Source: Blastomussa wellsi
Taxonomy: Eukaryota; Cnidaria; Anthozoa; Scleractinia; Plerogyridae
Direction: 5' to 3'
DNA: 64,000 nucleotides
Assembly (NCBI GenBank): GCA_947652115.1
Contig: OX393565.1
Location: forward strand, 22,359,298-22,423,297
In this document: piece after piece, positions 1 to 15,727 of the stretch
How positions within the stretch are numbered: position 1 is the first letter of the stretch
How the letters are laid out: each line of letters starts with the position of its first letter
Notes under the pieces: generated by a model
Told to the model about the DNA's origin: nothing
The model's input: the letters and a program-made list of their open reading frames with translations, nothing else
Database searches by the model: none
Made by a program: the position numbers and the translations under genes

Positions 1-1
1 T

Positions 2-3000
2 GATGAAAGAAATCGAAAAGATATAGAAATCTTTTTTGAAAAGCGAATTTGTGAAAGCACAACTCCAGAAGAAAGATCTGCGTTTATGAGAGAACTGATG
101 CACAAGTCGGAAGGCCTGATGCTGTATGCTTACTGCCTAATGGATTTAATTGAAGAAAGCACATCACTACCAAACCCAGAGCAACTCCGCGCAAGCTTCC
201 CCCAAGGACATTTAGGGTTTTACACATCCTGTTTCAAGAGGATGGAGGCTAAACTCCAAGAAGAATTGGCGAAAGACTACGGTAATTTCCTATTCTGTTT
301 CCTCTCGGCTTTGACTGTCGCAAGGGACCCCTTGCCCATAGATTTTATCACCGAAATACTACAGCGGTACACCGACATCTCAGCAAATGATCGTTTAAGC
401 GTTCAAAGGAAAGTCGACAGTGTTGTCAACTGTATCTCATCTCTTCTTCCTATTCGAGATGGCCATGTTCACATCTTTCACAAATCAGTTAGAGACTGGT
501 TGACTTCCAATTCACCCTATGGAAACCACGAGAAAGAGGGCCACAAGATGCTCTCTGAACTTTGTACTGCAGAACTTGACAAACTGAAGACAAGTTGTGT
601 GAACGATGCACCATTCAGTAACCCTCAAAAATATGCCCTTCAACACGGTGTTCAACATGTGCTAAAAGCATTGGAAGATTTCAGCCAGCTGGAAGAACTG
701 GTGAAAGGGTACGTAACGGATCTAGAACTCGTCTATGCGAAGCTGTGTGCTAAGAACGCCGATGTGGCGAAAGATCTGCTTCTTGTGCAAGAACATCGGA
801 ATTCAAGTGCGTTAAGCGAAGGAATTAAAAGCACTCTTCGAAGTTTACAGTTGCAGTTCAAGAAGCATGGAAGTCTTCTTCGGGAACTTCCTCATATGAT
901 TTTCCAAAACTTACTGATCGAAGGAGGATTAGAACTGTCTCGTGAAGTATCAAATTTCCTTTCAACTAAATATAACGAGATGCCATACCTGGAGTTGGTT
1001 GATAAAAAAGAGCATCCGAGTCCTGTTGAAGCACGATTTTACTGTTCAGACAAGGTGGTCTGCTTCGACGTTTCACCGGATGAGGAAAACATGGTGTGCG
1101 AATGCCGAGATGGAACGATTCATTTATGGTCTCTTCAGACAGGTGAGCTGGAATGGAAAGATAATACCTTGGAGTCAAAGAAGTCGTTTGACAATGTTCC
1201 TCTTGGATCTGCATTTCGAGGAATTGTCACGAACAGTGAGACTGGAGACAGGACACTTTCGTTATATCGTTCTGTTGTTTTCCATCCAGATGGGGAATTC
1301 ATCTTGCCGGGAAATCTGGCCAATGTGTACAACTTAGGCGGACAAGTGACGTCCCTCTTTCAAAGAAGTAAGTGCCATTTCACTGTTTGTGCTTTCTCTG
1401 GAGACAAGAACAAGATGCTAACGGATTGCCCAGGCAACAGCAAGGAACTGGTACTGTGGGATGCAGACAATGGCGAAGAGATTGAACGCCTCAGGTGGAA
1501 AGAGAACATCGCTTCCTTCGCAATCTCCCAAGACGGAAATCTTGTAGCAATTTCCGATTCAGAAGGACTTCTCTCGGTGTATACCATTGAAAGTTCCATT
1601 TGGCAGCAAGTGGCTGATATTTCTTCTGAACCTCTGGCTTGTGGACTGTTGCACTTTACAATAAAGAGAGATCTCGTTTGTGGTAGCATTGTGTCCACTC
1701 GATCTGATGGACGTGATGTATACAAACTGTCGACAAAAATGTTTGATTCTACTACCCTTGTTGGAAACCGCCAATCACATTGTTCTTACACTTGTAAACT
1801 GTATCTGTGGCCTTGGGAATCAGTTGATTCCGTTGAGCGATTGCAAATGGTTTGTAGAGTTTGCCATTTCGTTTCAGCAGACTTGCTAGTGGGATTTTGT
1901 TCCTTGTTGCCGGGAGAGGTCGCAGTGGTTGGAGGTCCCACTGCTAATTACTTGACAATGCTGAATGTTGCTCATCCCTACAATGCAGGTGAGAAGCCAC
2001 GGACAGTGGACATTGCGTTTTCGTGGGGTGCCACGGGCGTGCACTTGTACACAACAGTTACTAACTGCAGCCCGAAAGATGATTTGGATAAACGTTGTTT
2101 AGTAACACTATCTGTTCGAGACCTTGACAGTGTCGGAAACATCAAAGCAGAAAAGAACATTGAACACAGCGTAAGACGTGTCAGAAATGGCCTTCTGAGT
2201 TTACCAGTTCGGGCAGGTGTTCTTTTGCAGACCAACGGCAACACATTGGAATTATGGAAGAGCGACTTGTCTGGACTTGTCCGATCTTTGCCCATGCAAA
2301 GGGAAGTCGAGAGACTGATTCCGGTATCGGAAGAACTTGTTGGATGCCTCCACGACGGATGTTCATCTGAACAACAACCGTCATTAACATTTTCCTTGCT
2401 GGATGTTTCTTCAGGGAACGTTTTGTTTGAAAGAGTTTTAAATGGTACCACAGAACTGAAATCTATTGCTTGTAGCATCCAAAGGGACGTGGTTTTCTAC
2501 AGTCGTCAAGGTGGCAGTGAGCGGAAGCGCCAAATAGTTCTTTTCAAAGACGAGGCAGAGATGTTCACCTGGAAAAAAGACCAAGCCATCTATCAAGGCG
2601 ATTCTTCTTGGAGACAGCCACACTGTGTGTTCTCCCCAAACGGCGACGTGGTCGTAACTTGGAATACTTTAAATGATGGTTATGGATTGCACGTACTCAA
2701 AGCGGGCACAGGAAGAAAAAAACACGTTTTCCTCGAAAACTGCTATGACATCGCTGACTGCAAGTTTCTCAGCGATGGTGAATCACTTGTCTGCTTTAGA
2801 TATCACTGTAACGTACGAGTGTTCAGTTCCAGCTCTGGTGAAGTACTAGCTATCATGGACATCGGTGAGCGACCAACCTGCATTGGGAGTTGCCCTAACG
2901 AGCCCCTCATCGCAGTTGGCCTACGTTTCTCGGACGTAAAGCTGCTTAGAGCGCAGCTGCCGAAATGGCACAGAGAAAAAGTCAGACGGACGCGAGGTGA

Positions 3001-3852
3001 GTAAGTCTAAAAACGTATACTTTTACAAACTCTGTTTTGTGGGAGTAGAACATTTCGATTAACCCGTTGCAAACAATAATTATTATTATATAGGATCTAG
3101 AATGATGTTTTTGTAACGCGCCTTTGATCATTTTCACATGGGATGTGCGTGATATAAATGTTATTTATTATTATTGCAGTAAAAACCCGCATAAAAGAAC
3201 CTATGTTTTTCAGTTAAGGCTGATGCCGTTCTTAAATTCTGTCGGAAAATTATAGACTGTATTGCACAACTGACACTGCTTTATTAATTGACTCCAACCT
3301 CTCAAATCAAGGGACTTGTCACTAATTACAAGGGAGTTGTAATCAGCGTTAAACTGAAATGGTTATGCTGACCCAATAATTTTTAATCTAACTGGTATAA
3401 ATATAAGTCCTGAAGGCCTGCTGTCCACTCTTTTGAGCAAAGTGCCTTTATCTTCTTTATGCACCCATTCCCTTTTGGGCACATCGCCGGAGATCCGCCA
3501 CTGTCAACACCAACCAATTACACAACAGGCAGTCATTTCTGAAAAATAAACCTGTCAAATCGAAATTAATCTGTCTCTAAACTCTTTTTTCGCAATTTTC
3601 GGCCCTTTAGAGCTGGGCGAGAAGGACCTCGCCCGCGCCTCAGGGGATTAGGGCGAGAAGACGTCTGAGACTTCAGACTAGAGTTGGACATATCTTTTAA
3701 TGTTTCATGTGATACTTGAGCCCTTTACTTGTTCAGTCCTTCACCCCGCGGTGAAAGTGATTAAGAGACGCTGATAATAGAGACTAATCAAAGCTTTTAT
3801 TTTAGGATCGAGGCACCAAGATGCATCCGGGGAGTACAAGGGACAGAATTGA
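2..3852 (+). CDS. NACHT-type/WD40-repeat protein, 3' part
   Basis: The reading frame is open from base 2, before the first ATG at 86, so the gene enters from the left and its N-terminus is missing. The first ~240 residues are helical and end in a stretch with 'FHKSVRDWL', typical of the winged-helix region after NACHT ATPase domains in animal NACHT/TPR/ankyrin/WD40 proteins. From about residue 330 (counted from the ATG at 86) there are degenerate WD40 blades, e.g. 'GTIHLWSLQTGELEW', 'ELVLWDADNGEEIE' and 'CNVRVFSSSSGEVLAI'. The frame meets a stop at 3002-3004, but a strong donor (G/GTGAGTAAG, exon end 2996) lies just before it. An acceptor (AAGCTTTTATTTTAG) at 3805 continues the frame for 15 codons after the split glycine codon, to TGA at 3850-3852. 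I infer exons 2-2996 and 3806-3852. Such proteins act as cytosolic STAND-type sensors or scaffolds; this one's ligand is unknown. The ATPase core is outside the window. Confidence 0.75.
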
Positions 3853-4542
3853 CGGAAAGAGATTATGCTGGAAGACTGTCTAGCTCAAGGTGGAAAATCT
3901 ACAAGCAGTTTCTGAATCTGTTCTTCTATTTCTAGAGCTTTATACGTTACAATTTTCGTAATGATTTAGCCGGATCTAGTGCAGTAATCTATACTAACAA
4001 TCAGGAAATTAAGACCGCAGTTAGGATACTATCTAGCTGGAAACTTGTGAAGAGATATATTTTTAGGATTTCTTTCACGTGGTGACAATAAAAATTGAAC
4101 AGTCCCAGCGAATTCTATTTTTAAAATTTTATGACGTCACGTGAAAACCAGCAACATATAATCCAACCTTGACTGTCAACTTATAAGTCACATCTCGTTT
4201 GAAGGATAGACAACAAAGACAGCAGAATTGACAGAGTCAATATTAATTAGTCTATTGTTAACTAGTAAAGTATTTTGTTATCTTGTCATTTGTATTCAGT
4301 AGTAAAGTACAAGCAACGCTCAAAACCAGTGCAAATATTCCATAATATTTTCACTCTACGAGACTGGATAAATACAAGCTGGAAATCAGAAAACTAACAC
4401 TGTATTTCATTTTAAGTGCTGAAAAACAACATCGAATCCATAGGTTTATTTTAAAACTAGTACAGAATTAATTATGTGATTACCAGCAACGTAAAAAATA
4501 CTATACTTAAGAACTATTCCGCGCGATTTCGCAGGATAATTA

Positions 4543-4760
4543 AGTAGCCACCGACACTGAGGTGAATAGTGGTTTTAGTATATACTAAAATTGTGAGATA
4601 ACATAGCTCGAAACTGATTATTTCAACTTATTTATTCAACTCAATTATTTACAAGAGGTCCAAGAGGGTCTGGAAGGCCCACGAGTTGCTCGGAGGTGGA
4701 TAACAAAGGATATCCCTTGTTTGAATAGCCAATCAGCGCTCGCCAACAACACTATCCACT
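4543..4760. repeat. Dispersed repeat, copy 1
   Basis: A diverged copy of the sequence at about 59884-60060. Both share a GTTTTAGTATATACTAAAA block, then a TTTATTCAACTCAAT block, then a block ending near GGAGGT. The copy stands in the spacer between the WD40 gene and the first calmodulin-like gene. The rest of 3853-5114 shows no coding signal. Confidence 0.6.
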
Positions 4761-5114
4761 GTTTTAGTGCATACTAAGTCGGGATAACAAATCCCTTATT
4801 AGTTCTCGCATTATTCCTCTCGTATCACTGTGCAGTAACAGGCGCAGTCAATGTGCACTGATCAAATGCCAAACTGTACAGCTGAAATTAAATATTTGAA
4901 TTTCCAATGTTTCTTGGCATTTTATTGGCAACTTCTAAAGCTGTAGACAATTCCATTGTGCTACTGTTGTTTATTAGTCATCGTTGTCAGTCCAGATTAT
5001 ATACACCCACGAATAGTACCGTTCCTGGTCCAAGCTTGTATTGAAATGTTTCTTGATAGGTAAATTCATCCATTATTCCATCACAACATACTGATGTTAC
5101 ATATATGTAGACAT

Positions 5115-9900
<4,786 letters not shown>

Positions 9901-10353
9901 GAAACAAGTGACTTGTCAGACCGCAACAGTGCCAAATGAATGTTATTAGCCGGTTGCGCCCGAGAACCGATTAACAGGAAACAACTGCTCACTTCAGCAT
10001 AGCAATGCGATCCAACTGTGTTATTGCACAAAAGAGGGGTAAATCACGCTGTTATTTCAGTCAATAACTGTAACATGTCATAACTTTATCACGGGGGGTG
10101 ACAGCCTCAACGAACCTGTTTGACAAGTACTCTGTGTAATTGACAATCGTCCCAAAATGTTTGAATATCGTTCCAAATTTTTTGAAGGCATTCTCGAAAG
10201 AAATTTCAAACCTTATGTTACTTTATGTTTCCCTCCCCAAAATTTCCTGAGTCTCCCGATACCCGGCAAAATCTTCAGATCCCCGGAAGAATTGTTTTCT
10301 CCAGAAACAGTCCTCAGTGTTGAAACCTCCCACTATCCTTTAGAAATAGGCTT

Positions 10354-10516
10354 CAATAGACCAATTTCGATATTTTAATATTCAGCCTAAAACAATAGAC
10401 ATTACTGCGAGGCTCCGGGGAATAAATCCCACAAACTCTATAATTTATACCCCGGAGCCTCGTGCTGAGGTCTATTGTTTTAGGCTGAATTTTAAAATAT
10501 CGAAATTGGTCTATTA
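10354..10516. repeat. Inverted-repeat (MITE-like) element
   Basis: Arms of about 50 bp (AATAGACCAATTTCGATATT ... and its complement) plus an inner GGCTCCGGGG/CCCCGGAGCC pair form a long hairpin. It lies in the spacer upstream of calmodulin-like gene A. The remaining bases of 9901-12388 hold other repeats and no gene I can support. Confidence 0.75.
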
Positions 10517-11189
10517 GACTTGACTTCAATTAGACTATGACTTCCCAGTGGCCCTGGGAAGCTTTCCGCCGACTCTGTGTGTGCACTGGTAGCACAATAC
10601 AAAAAAATTTACAAGCAAATGACGAAACAGCAAGTCAAAGGAGTCTAAAACGCAGCGTAATGACCCTATCAGCGTGATGTCGTTATTAAAATTGCAGTTC
10701 AAGCCCGAATAATCAGTAAACAGCTTTTCCAAGTTCTGTCCCTCTTTTGCGGAATATTGGTAAAGAAGACGAATTTGCCATGGCTTTATAGCATTTGGAG
10801 CATAAATGTGAAAAGTAATTGGATAGTAATCTTATCACAGGTTGCATTCTTTTCATCCAAACCATCACATTCTTGAATTCCTCTCCACTTCTCCTGTGCA
10901 ACGCAGTGAGGCAAACATTTCCGGATGTAATGTTGACACATTAGTTTTTAATTTCTCTTTCGTCGGGGGTGACACGAAGGCATTGTTGTTTTGACAAGCA
11001 TCTCTCGAACTTTTAACAATCAGCCCTGTCAACATTATGCACTCAACACAAAAACAAACGTAATACCTTCTCAGGCGTTCTCGTCTCGGTGAAACCTGGT
11101 GGCTACGCCTCTCCCCAGGCTTCGCGTGGTCAACGAGAAGAGAGAGAACGTCAAGGGACTATGCCGAGTAAGGGAAAGTGAGAAGACGA

Positions 11190-11425
11190 AGGTGATAAGC
11201 AGGCTTTTGGCTAAGGTGATGGCATAAGGAGATGGCTGAGAAGGATGTTTCTAACCATGAACAGATTGTGTTGTCTTTCACAAATTTGGAGCCTCGGTAC
11301 TCCACTGAAAGGGCTGCCCTGATGCTCCAACGATTCCACACCTCGTGTAAGACAACTCAATCTGTTCATGGTTAGAAACGTCCCTCTCGGCCATATCCCT
11401 TTCAGGCATCACCTTTGGCTTATCC
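11190..11425. repeat. Inverted duplication of a possible coding fragment
   Basis: The left arm (11190-11276) and right arm (11351-11425) are about 85 percent identical in inverse orientation. Both can be read as MAE(R/K)DVSNHEQI-like peptide, one on each strand, around a 75-bp loop. I do not recognise the peptide, and no intact gene is present. Confidence 0.5.
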
Positions 11426-11444
11426 TCGTTGTAAGAACCTCTGA

Positions 11445-11575
11445 AGCTTACCATTGACGTAAAACAAAGAACGAACAAGACAACAAAGAACTTTGAAACG
11501 ATATAATGACAACAACGAAACAATAGCTTAAGAACAAAGAAAAAAGTCACAGGTTCTTACACCGAGGTGAACCCA
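11445..11575. repeat. Dispersed repeat related to 57310-57420 and 57955-58000
   Basis: Shares AACAAAGAAAAAAGTCACAG, the TTACACCGAGGT block and CATTGACGTAA-AACAAGACAACAAAG blocks with sequences near 57,310-58,000. No coding capacity. Confidence 0.55.
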
Positions 11576-12172
11576 GGCTTTTACTGTAAGATGGTTTTCA
11601 TATCAGTTATTTTTGCTTTCGATCGACTTTGATGATACTAACTGATGATGAAAGCGAAGCCTGAATCAACTATCACGAGGTGGATATGGACAGCGAATAA
11701 TCTAATTGTTTCAATATATATCGTATTGGTCTAGTAGACGTCAGTTCAAAACTTAATAACAAGATTTTTTAAATTCTGCAAAGACACTGAAAACGCTACA
11801 CAAACGGGAAGGAGCAGCCGCCGTTTTGTTTACAACCGCTACTCACGTTTTATCACCGGAATAGATAGTGAGTAGCGTAGCCATTCAGAGAACCCTAGTA
11901 ACATCTAGTAGTATGCATAGGCCTATTGGCATCTTCGGACTTTGGGGACTGTAACCTCCCTTCCCGAAAAAATTACACAACGCCCGAATGTGTTAGAATT
12001 AAACCGGTGTACAAACGCCAAAAATTTGCAACAAATAAGCCTTTCGTAATCCGTACGCTTCATTGAAACTTTTACAAATAAAAAATAGTTCGCCGGCTAC
12101 ATTTCATCTCAACACTGCTTGATACAGGCAATTGACAGCAAGATACAGACAATGAATTGATTTGAAATACTT

Positions 12173-12178
12173 TTTATT
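12173..12178 (-). promoter_or_regulatory. Candidate polyadenylation signal of calmodulin-like gene B
   Basis: AATAAA on the minus strand, about 210 nt downstream of the gene B stop codon (TAG at 12391-12389). Position and motif are the only evidence. Confidence 0.4.
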
Positions 12179-12388
12179 AACAACGTAGATGAAACATAGT
12201 TGTCATTTATCCTTTCATCGCAAGATTGAAATCAGAATTCTCCTTACAGATTGTAAAGTAACACTCACGTATTTCAGTCGCAAGTAAGGACTCTTGGAAC
12301 TAGTCGATCAAGCATTCCAAGTTGAAGTGTGTTTCTAAGTTAATCAACAAATCTGTAAATCTGTTCGGAGTGTACACGGCTTCGATGG

Positions 12389-14581
12389 CTATGACAACAT
12401 CTTGACAAATTCTGAAACAAATAGTCAAGTGTTTAATATCCGCTTGACTTCAAACTTGAAGTTGGGAGGAATGAAAGACGAACACGAAGAAGGAAAAAAG
12501 AAGAAGAAACAAGAAGAAAGAGAAAACAATGTTCAAGAATAATTATTAAAAATCAGTTATTCGCATTCCACCAAGTAATAATAACAATAATTATCTTTAT
12601 TGAGGAAACTTTTTCACGAACATGAATGTGGTTTTCAAAAACGGCCTCAAAGATTAAGACTAAAAAATAAAAAAATATTTACACTGAATTAAAAAAAGAA
12701 TAATAAAAAAATTACGAGGACTATAAACAAGAATTATGTAAGACACTTAAATTAAGAAATCAAAAACCTGTCGCTTAAAAATATTTACATTATTTGGCTA
12801 AGCGAATTAAAGTAATTTACAGCATGGTATATAGTTCTATGTTTTCCCCAATTCCTCTAACGCTGGGGAGTTTAAGATTTACTTTATTTCATGTGTTGTG
12901 ATTATGTTGTTGTTGTTGTGTGACTAAAGTCAATTCATGATTTAAAAGTCCATTTAGACACTTGTATCCATGCACACATCTTCGCTGGAAATTAACGCCA
13001 TTTCTCTAGAGGTATCCACTTCATGGTCGCTAATGCGTGCGACGCAGGGGAATAGAGCGGTCGATCTAAAATTACTTTATCGCTATCAAGACAATGTTTC
13101 GAAAATAAACGAGATAATAGAGCACTTGTTGGAACTCGATGCCTGCTTTCGCGTTTCATAGTAATTGCAGTTGATTGATTGAGTCAATAACGCTTTAAAA
13201 ATCATCAAATATAGAATATGATTACATCAATTTGAATATGTGTGCCATCCCAAAAGAGCCAGAACTCACCTTCAAAATTGATTTTTCCATTTTTCTTAGT
13301 ATCGGCATGATCAACCAGTAAATCGATTTCTCTTCTCGTCAGACGTACAGGGATTCTGTCTAGAAGGCACTTCAGTTCTCCTGATTCAATTATCCCCTCG
13401 CCGGATAAGTCCCAGATACTGAACAACTCAAGGATTTCAGACTGGGCTTCCTGTGCAATTTTCTTCTGCATGAGCGCACAAAATTCCTCAAAATCCACTG
13501 CGCCACTTCCTGTGGATAAGTATAGGTAATCACATGAGGCCAAGTACTATTAAGGATTAATTGCACGAGAGTTTTCAAAATTTTCCAAAATTGCCCGAGT
13601 CGCGAAGCGACGAGGGCAATTTGGAAAATTTTGAAAACTCAAGTGCAATTAATCCTTAATAGTACGAGGTCTCATGGGATTACTTGTTTATCAATAAAGG
13701 GCAAAATTTATACGAAGGAAAATCACGCGCGCAGTCTATTTTTATCTGGGAAGCCTGTTTAGCGCTACGGCAATTAACGGATTAGCCAATCATTAACAGG
13801 TAATCATGCCCTCTCTTGATTACTAAAAATGCCCTCGAATGCTCTCTCAACCAATCAGCGCTCAGTAATTTTGCCCTTTATTGATAAATTTAGTAATCTG
13901 CTGCTTCGTATTAGAAGATGAACCAAGGTTGATACGTACTCTGAAGGCGCTGTAATTTTGAAATATTACAGTAGGACCGCTTATTAGAATGGGGGGCACT
14001 TATTGGAATAGGGACGTTTATTGGGGGGGGGGGAGGGCGTCGCTTATTCGAAAGGGAGCGCTTATTGGAAGGAGGGCGCTAAATTGAATCATTACGATAC
14101 CCCTAGTGTCGCGACGATAAAGAAGCCAAAGATAGACTTAGTGACGTCTGCTTACCGTCCGCATCCACCTCTCTGACAATTTCATCGAGTTCTTCTGGGC
14201 TTGAGTTCAGCCCCAGGTTTTCCATCACGCTTCCCAACTCGTCTGTCGTTATTGTTCCATCACCGTCTTTGTCAAACAAAGAAAACGCCTCAAGCAACTC
14301 TATAATGCAGTAATAAGAAAGAGGTGTTCATTCTATTCTTGAATGCGAGCTGCTTCTTATAATGAAAGCAAATGTACTTACCACGGTGGTTTGATTCTGT
14401 AAAATTAATTTGCATTAGATATTTGAAAATTAAGGAGATTATTTTTAAATTTAACTTACAAACCTGTTTTTAATCTACATGTTTTTACCTCATAGGAATT
14501 GACAAATTTTATTGGTATTTTAATTCATGTAAAGCGCATGCGATCATTCTGTCATGAAGCATGCGCTATATAAGTCTTTAA

Positions 14582-14628
<47 letters not shown>

Positions 14629-14693
14629 GAATTTCTAATCTGATAATTTCAGCAGTTCAATATACCTGTTATTAATTCTGGTGTTAGATCACC
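12389..14693 (-). CDS. Calmodulin-like EF-hand protein B (first exon not located)
   Basis: Exons, on the minus strand: 14693-14666 (28 nt, GDLTPELIT), optional 14396-14382 (15 nt), 14299-14156 (144 nt), 13509-13270 (240 nt) and 12411-12389 (23 nt, EFVKMLS then TAG). All junctions are phase 1, as in calmodulin. With an ATG-only first exon the protein would have 145 aa, or 150 with the microexon. I found no convincing ATG/GT donor upstream, so the start is unresolved. EF1 ([12 protein letters not shown]) and EF2 ([12 protein letters not shown]) are canonical. EF3 ([12 protein letters not shown]) is altered at chelating positions, and EF4 ([12 protein letters not shown]) has a lysine at position 3. 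Calcium binding is probably confined to the N-lobe. It is a tandem paralogue of gene A, about 2.5 kb beyond that gene's first exon. Confidence 0.8.
13527..13686. repeat. Long palindromic (foldback) element beside a splice acceptor
   Basis: Arms of about 75 bp: GTAATCACATGAGGCCAAGT ... pairs with ... GTCTCATGGGATTAC around a GTCGCGAAGCGAC centre. It starts 17 nt from the acceptor of the 240-nt exon of gene B (13509), so it supplies part of the branch-point region. Confidence 0.8.
13686..13898. repeat. Terminal-inverted-repeat element
   Basis: TTTATCAATAAAGGGCAAAAT at the left and its complement at the right enclose about 150 bp of non-coding DNA. It abuts the foldback at 13527-13686; the two may form one composite element. 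Lies in an intron of gene B. Confidence 0.6.
13970..14100. repeat. Degenerate tandem repeat, G-rich
   Basis: Several imperfect units of the type GGGCGCTTATTGGAA, including a run of about 12 G. It lies in the intron next to the 144-nt exon of gene B. No coding capacity. Confidence 0.6.
14382..14396 (-). other. Predicted 15-nt in-frame microexon of gene B
   Basis: Minus-strand AATTTTACAG / AATCAAACCACCGTG / GTAAGTACAT: a good acceptor, 15 nt, and a perfect donor. Inserted between the 28-nt and 144-nt exons it keeps phase 1-1 and adds five residues (ESNHR, with the following E restored) before the first EF-hand. The predicted exon is in the right place, strand and phase, but no transcript is available here. 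Confidence 0.5.
14540..14627. repeat. Retroposon 3' tail with (ATT)n microsatellite
   Basis: AAGCGCATGCGAT ... CATGCGCTATATAAGTCTTT followed by about 15 ATT units. A GCGC..TATATAA stretch before a trinucleotide run is typical of CR1/SINE-type 3' ends. It lies in the intron between the 28-nt exon and the microexon of gene B. Confidence 0.55.
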
Positions 14694-14970
14694 CTGTGGA
14701 ATAAAACAAAGCTCAGTAAGAAAAGAGTTGAATCATAATGCAATCAGAGTATAAGGAATGCACATAATTTTCTTTATCGATCCTGCGTACATCACGCAGT
14801 TTCCTATTCTCAAAACTAAAGTCAAGGAGATAGAGAGACGAAAACAGGAGGCGAATTTTCAATAATTTTATGTTAAACTTGCAATCAACGATATGTTCAA
14901 GACGGGTCTGTATGGTGTTCTGAGAAAATTATGTAGATGGTGTGCATTATTATAAACTTTTTAACAAGAA

Positions 14971-15436
14971 GACCCCTAGTCAGCCTCCGCCATCATTATT
15001 ATAAAACAAATTGTCTCGTTGTCCACATATGGTCATGAAGCGATTGTTATCCTTCAACTCAACTTCTCAGATATCCTGCGATATACGTTAAGTAACGATA
15101 ATTCGGCCGAAGTCTCTCAAAGCGCCGCATAACGGCAACTTTTCTAGCTGTAAATTGCGCTTCGTTGACAATTTGTTGAATAATAAAACAATTATCTTTC
15201 TCAATCTTGCGGAATATCGGCCAAGTATCAGGCGATATTCTGCGCAATTTAGCAGGAAAATTGTTAATTACACGGTTAAGCGAAATCTTATTGTATTGAT
15301 GTAAGTTATGTTACTGGAAGTGTTTAATTGTTAGCAACTTTCTCAGTGATCTCTTTCGTTTCGACACGCTACGCGTAAAATATAACACTGAAACTCTCGC
15401 GTGTAAACAATAACAAAGGCGCGGCTGACTAGGGCC
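14971..15436 (-). mobile_element. MITE bounded by CCCTAGTCAGCC ends, full-length copy
   Basis: Both ends carry CCCTAGTCAGCC in inverted orientation, around about 440 bp of non-coding DNA. A shorter copy (about 225 bp) occurs at 46212-46436 in the opposite orientation, sharing long blocks such as AACGAAAGAGATCACTGAGA and AACACTTCCAGTAACATAAC. This is a non-autonomous DNA transposon by structure. Lies upstream of gene B exons. Confidence 0.7.
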
Positions 15437-15460
15437 TTTAAACAGTTGTGAAAGAGAGCC

Positions 15461-15727
15461 TGAAAAAATTCAGGCTTGAACGGGATTTGAACCATGACCT
15501 GTAACGGATACCAGTGTTGTAAAGTACTCTAACAACTGAGCTATTAAGCCAACTGGGAGTTGGGCACTTTGTGAGTTCGTAATATATCGTATTTGAATTG
15601 CGGAGAAAGATTTCAACAATTTAGCCCCGTTCAAGCCTGGATTTTTCAGCCGGCTTTTCCCGCTTTTCTCAAACAGCGGTGATCTTTCATTTTTGAAATC
15701 TTTCTCCGCAGTTCAAATATCTAAAAT
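15461..15727 (-). mobile_element. tRNA-derived SINE with adjoining inverted repeat
   Basis: On the minus strand, about 15481-15558 reads like a tRNA: acceptor arms GGCTTAA and TTCAAGCC, an A box (TAGCTCAGTTGTTAGAGTA) and a B box (GGTTCAAATCC). The anticodon arm does not fold well, so this is a SINE head and not a working tRNA gene. Next to it, 15588-15727 forms a hairpin with GGAGAAAGATTTCAA arms. A related fragment with CCTGAAAAAATTCAGG lies at 7000-7140. Confidence 0.6.

Noticed and set aside
4100..4114. Alternative last exon of calmodulin-like gene A (GAATTC... frame)
   Set aside because: Phase fits, but the peptide is unlike calmodulin. The exon at 5140-5115 gives EFVKMMSS and TAA with a good acceptor.
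15481..15558. tRNA gene on the minus strand
   Set aside because: A and B boxes and acceptor stem look right, but the anticodon stem does not pair and the region is part of a dispersed SINE-like repeat.
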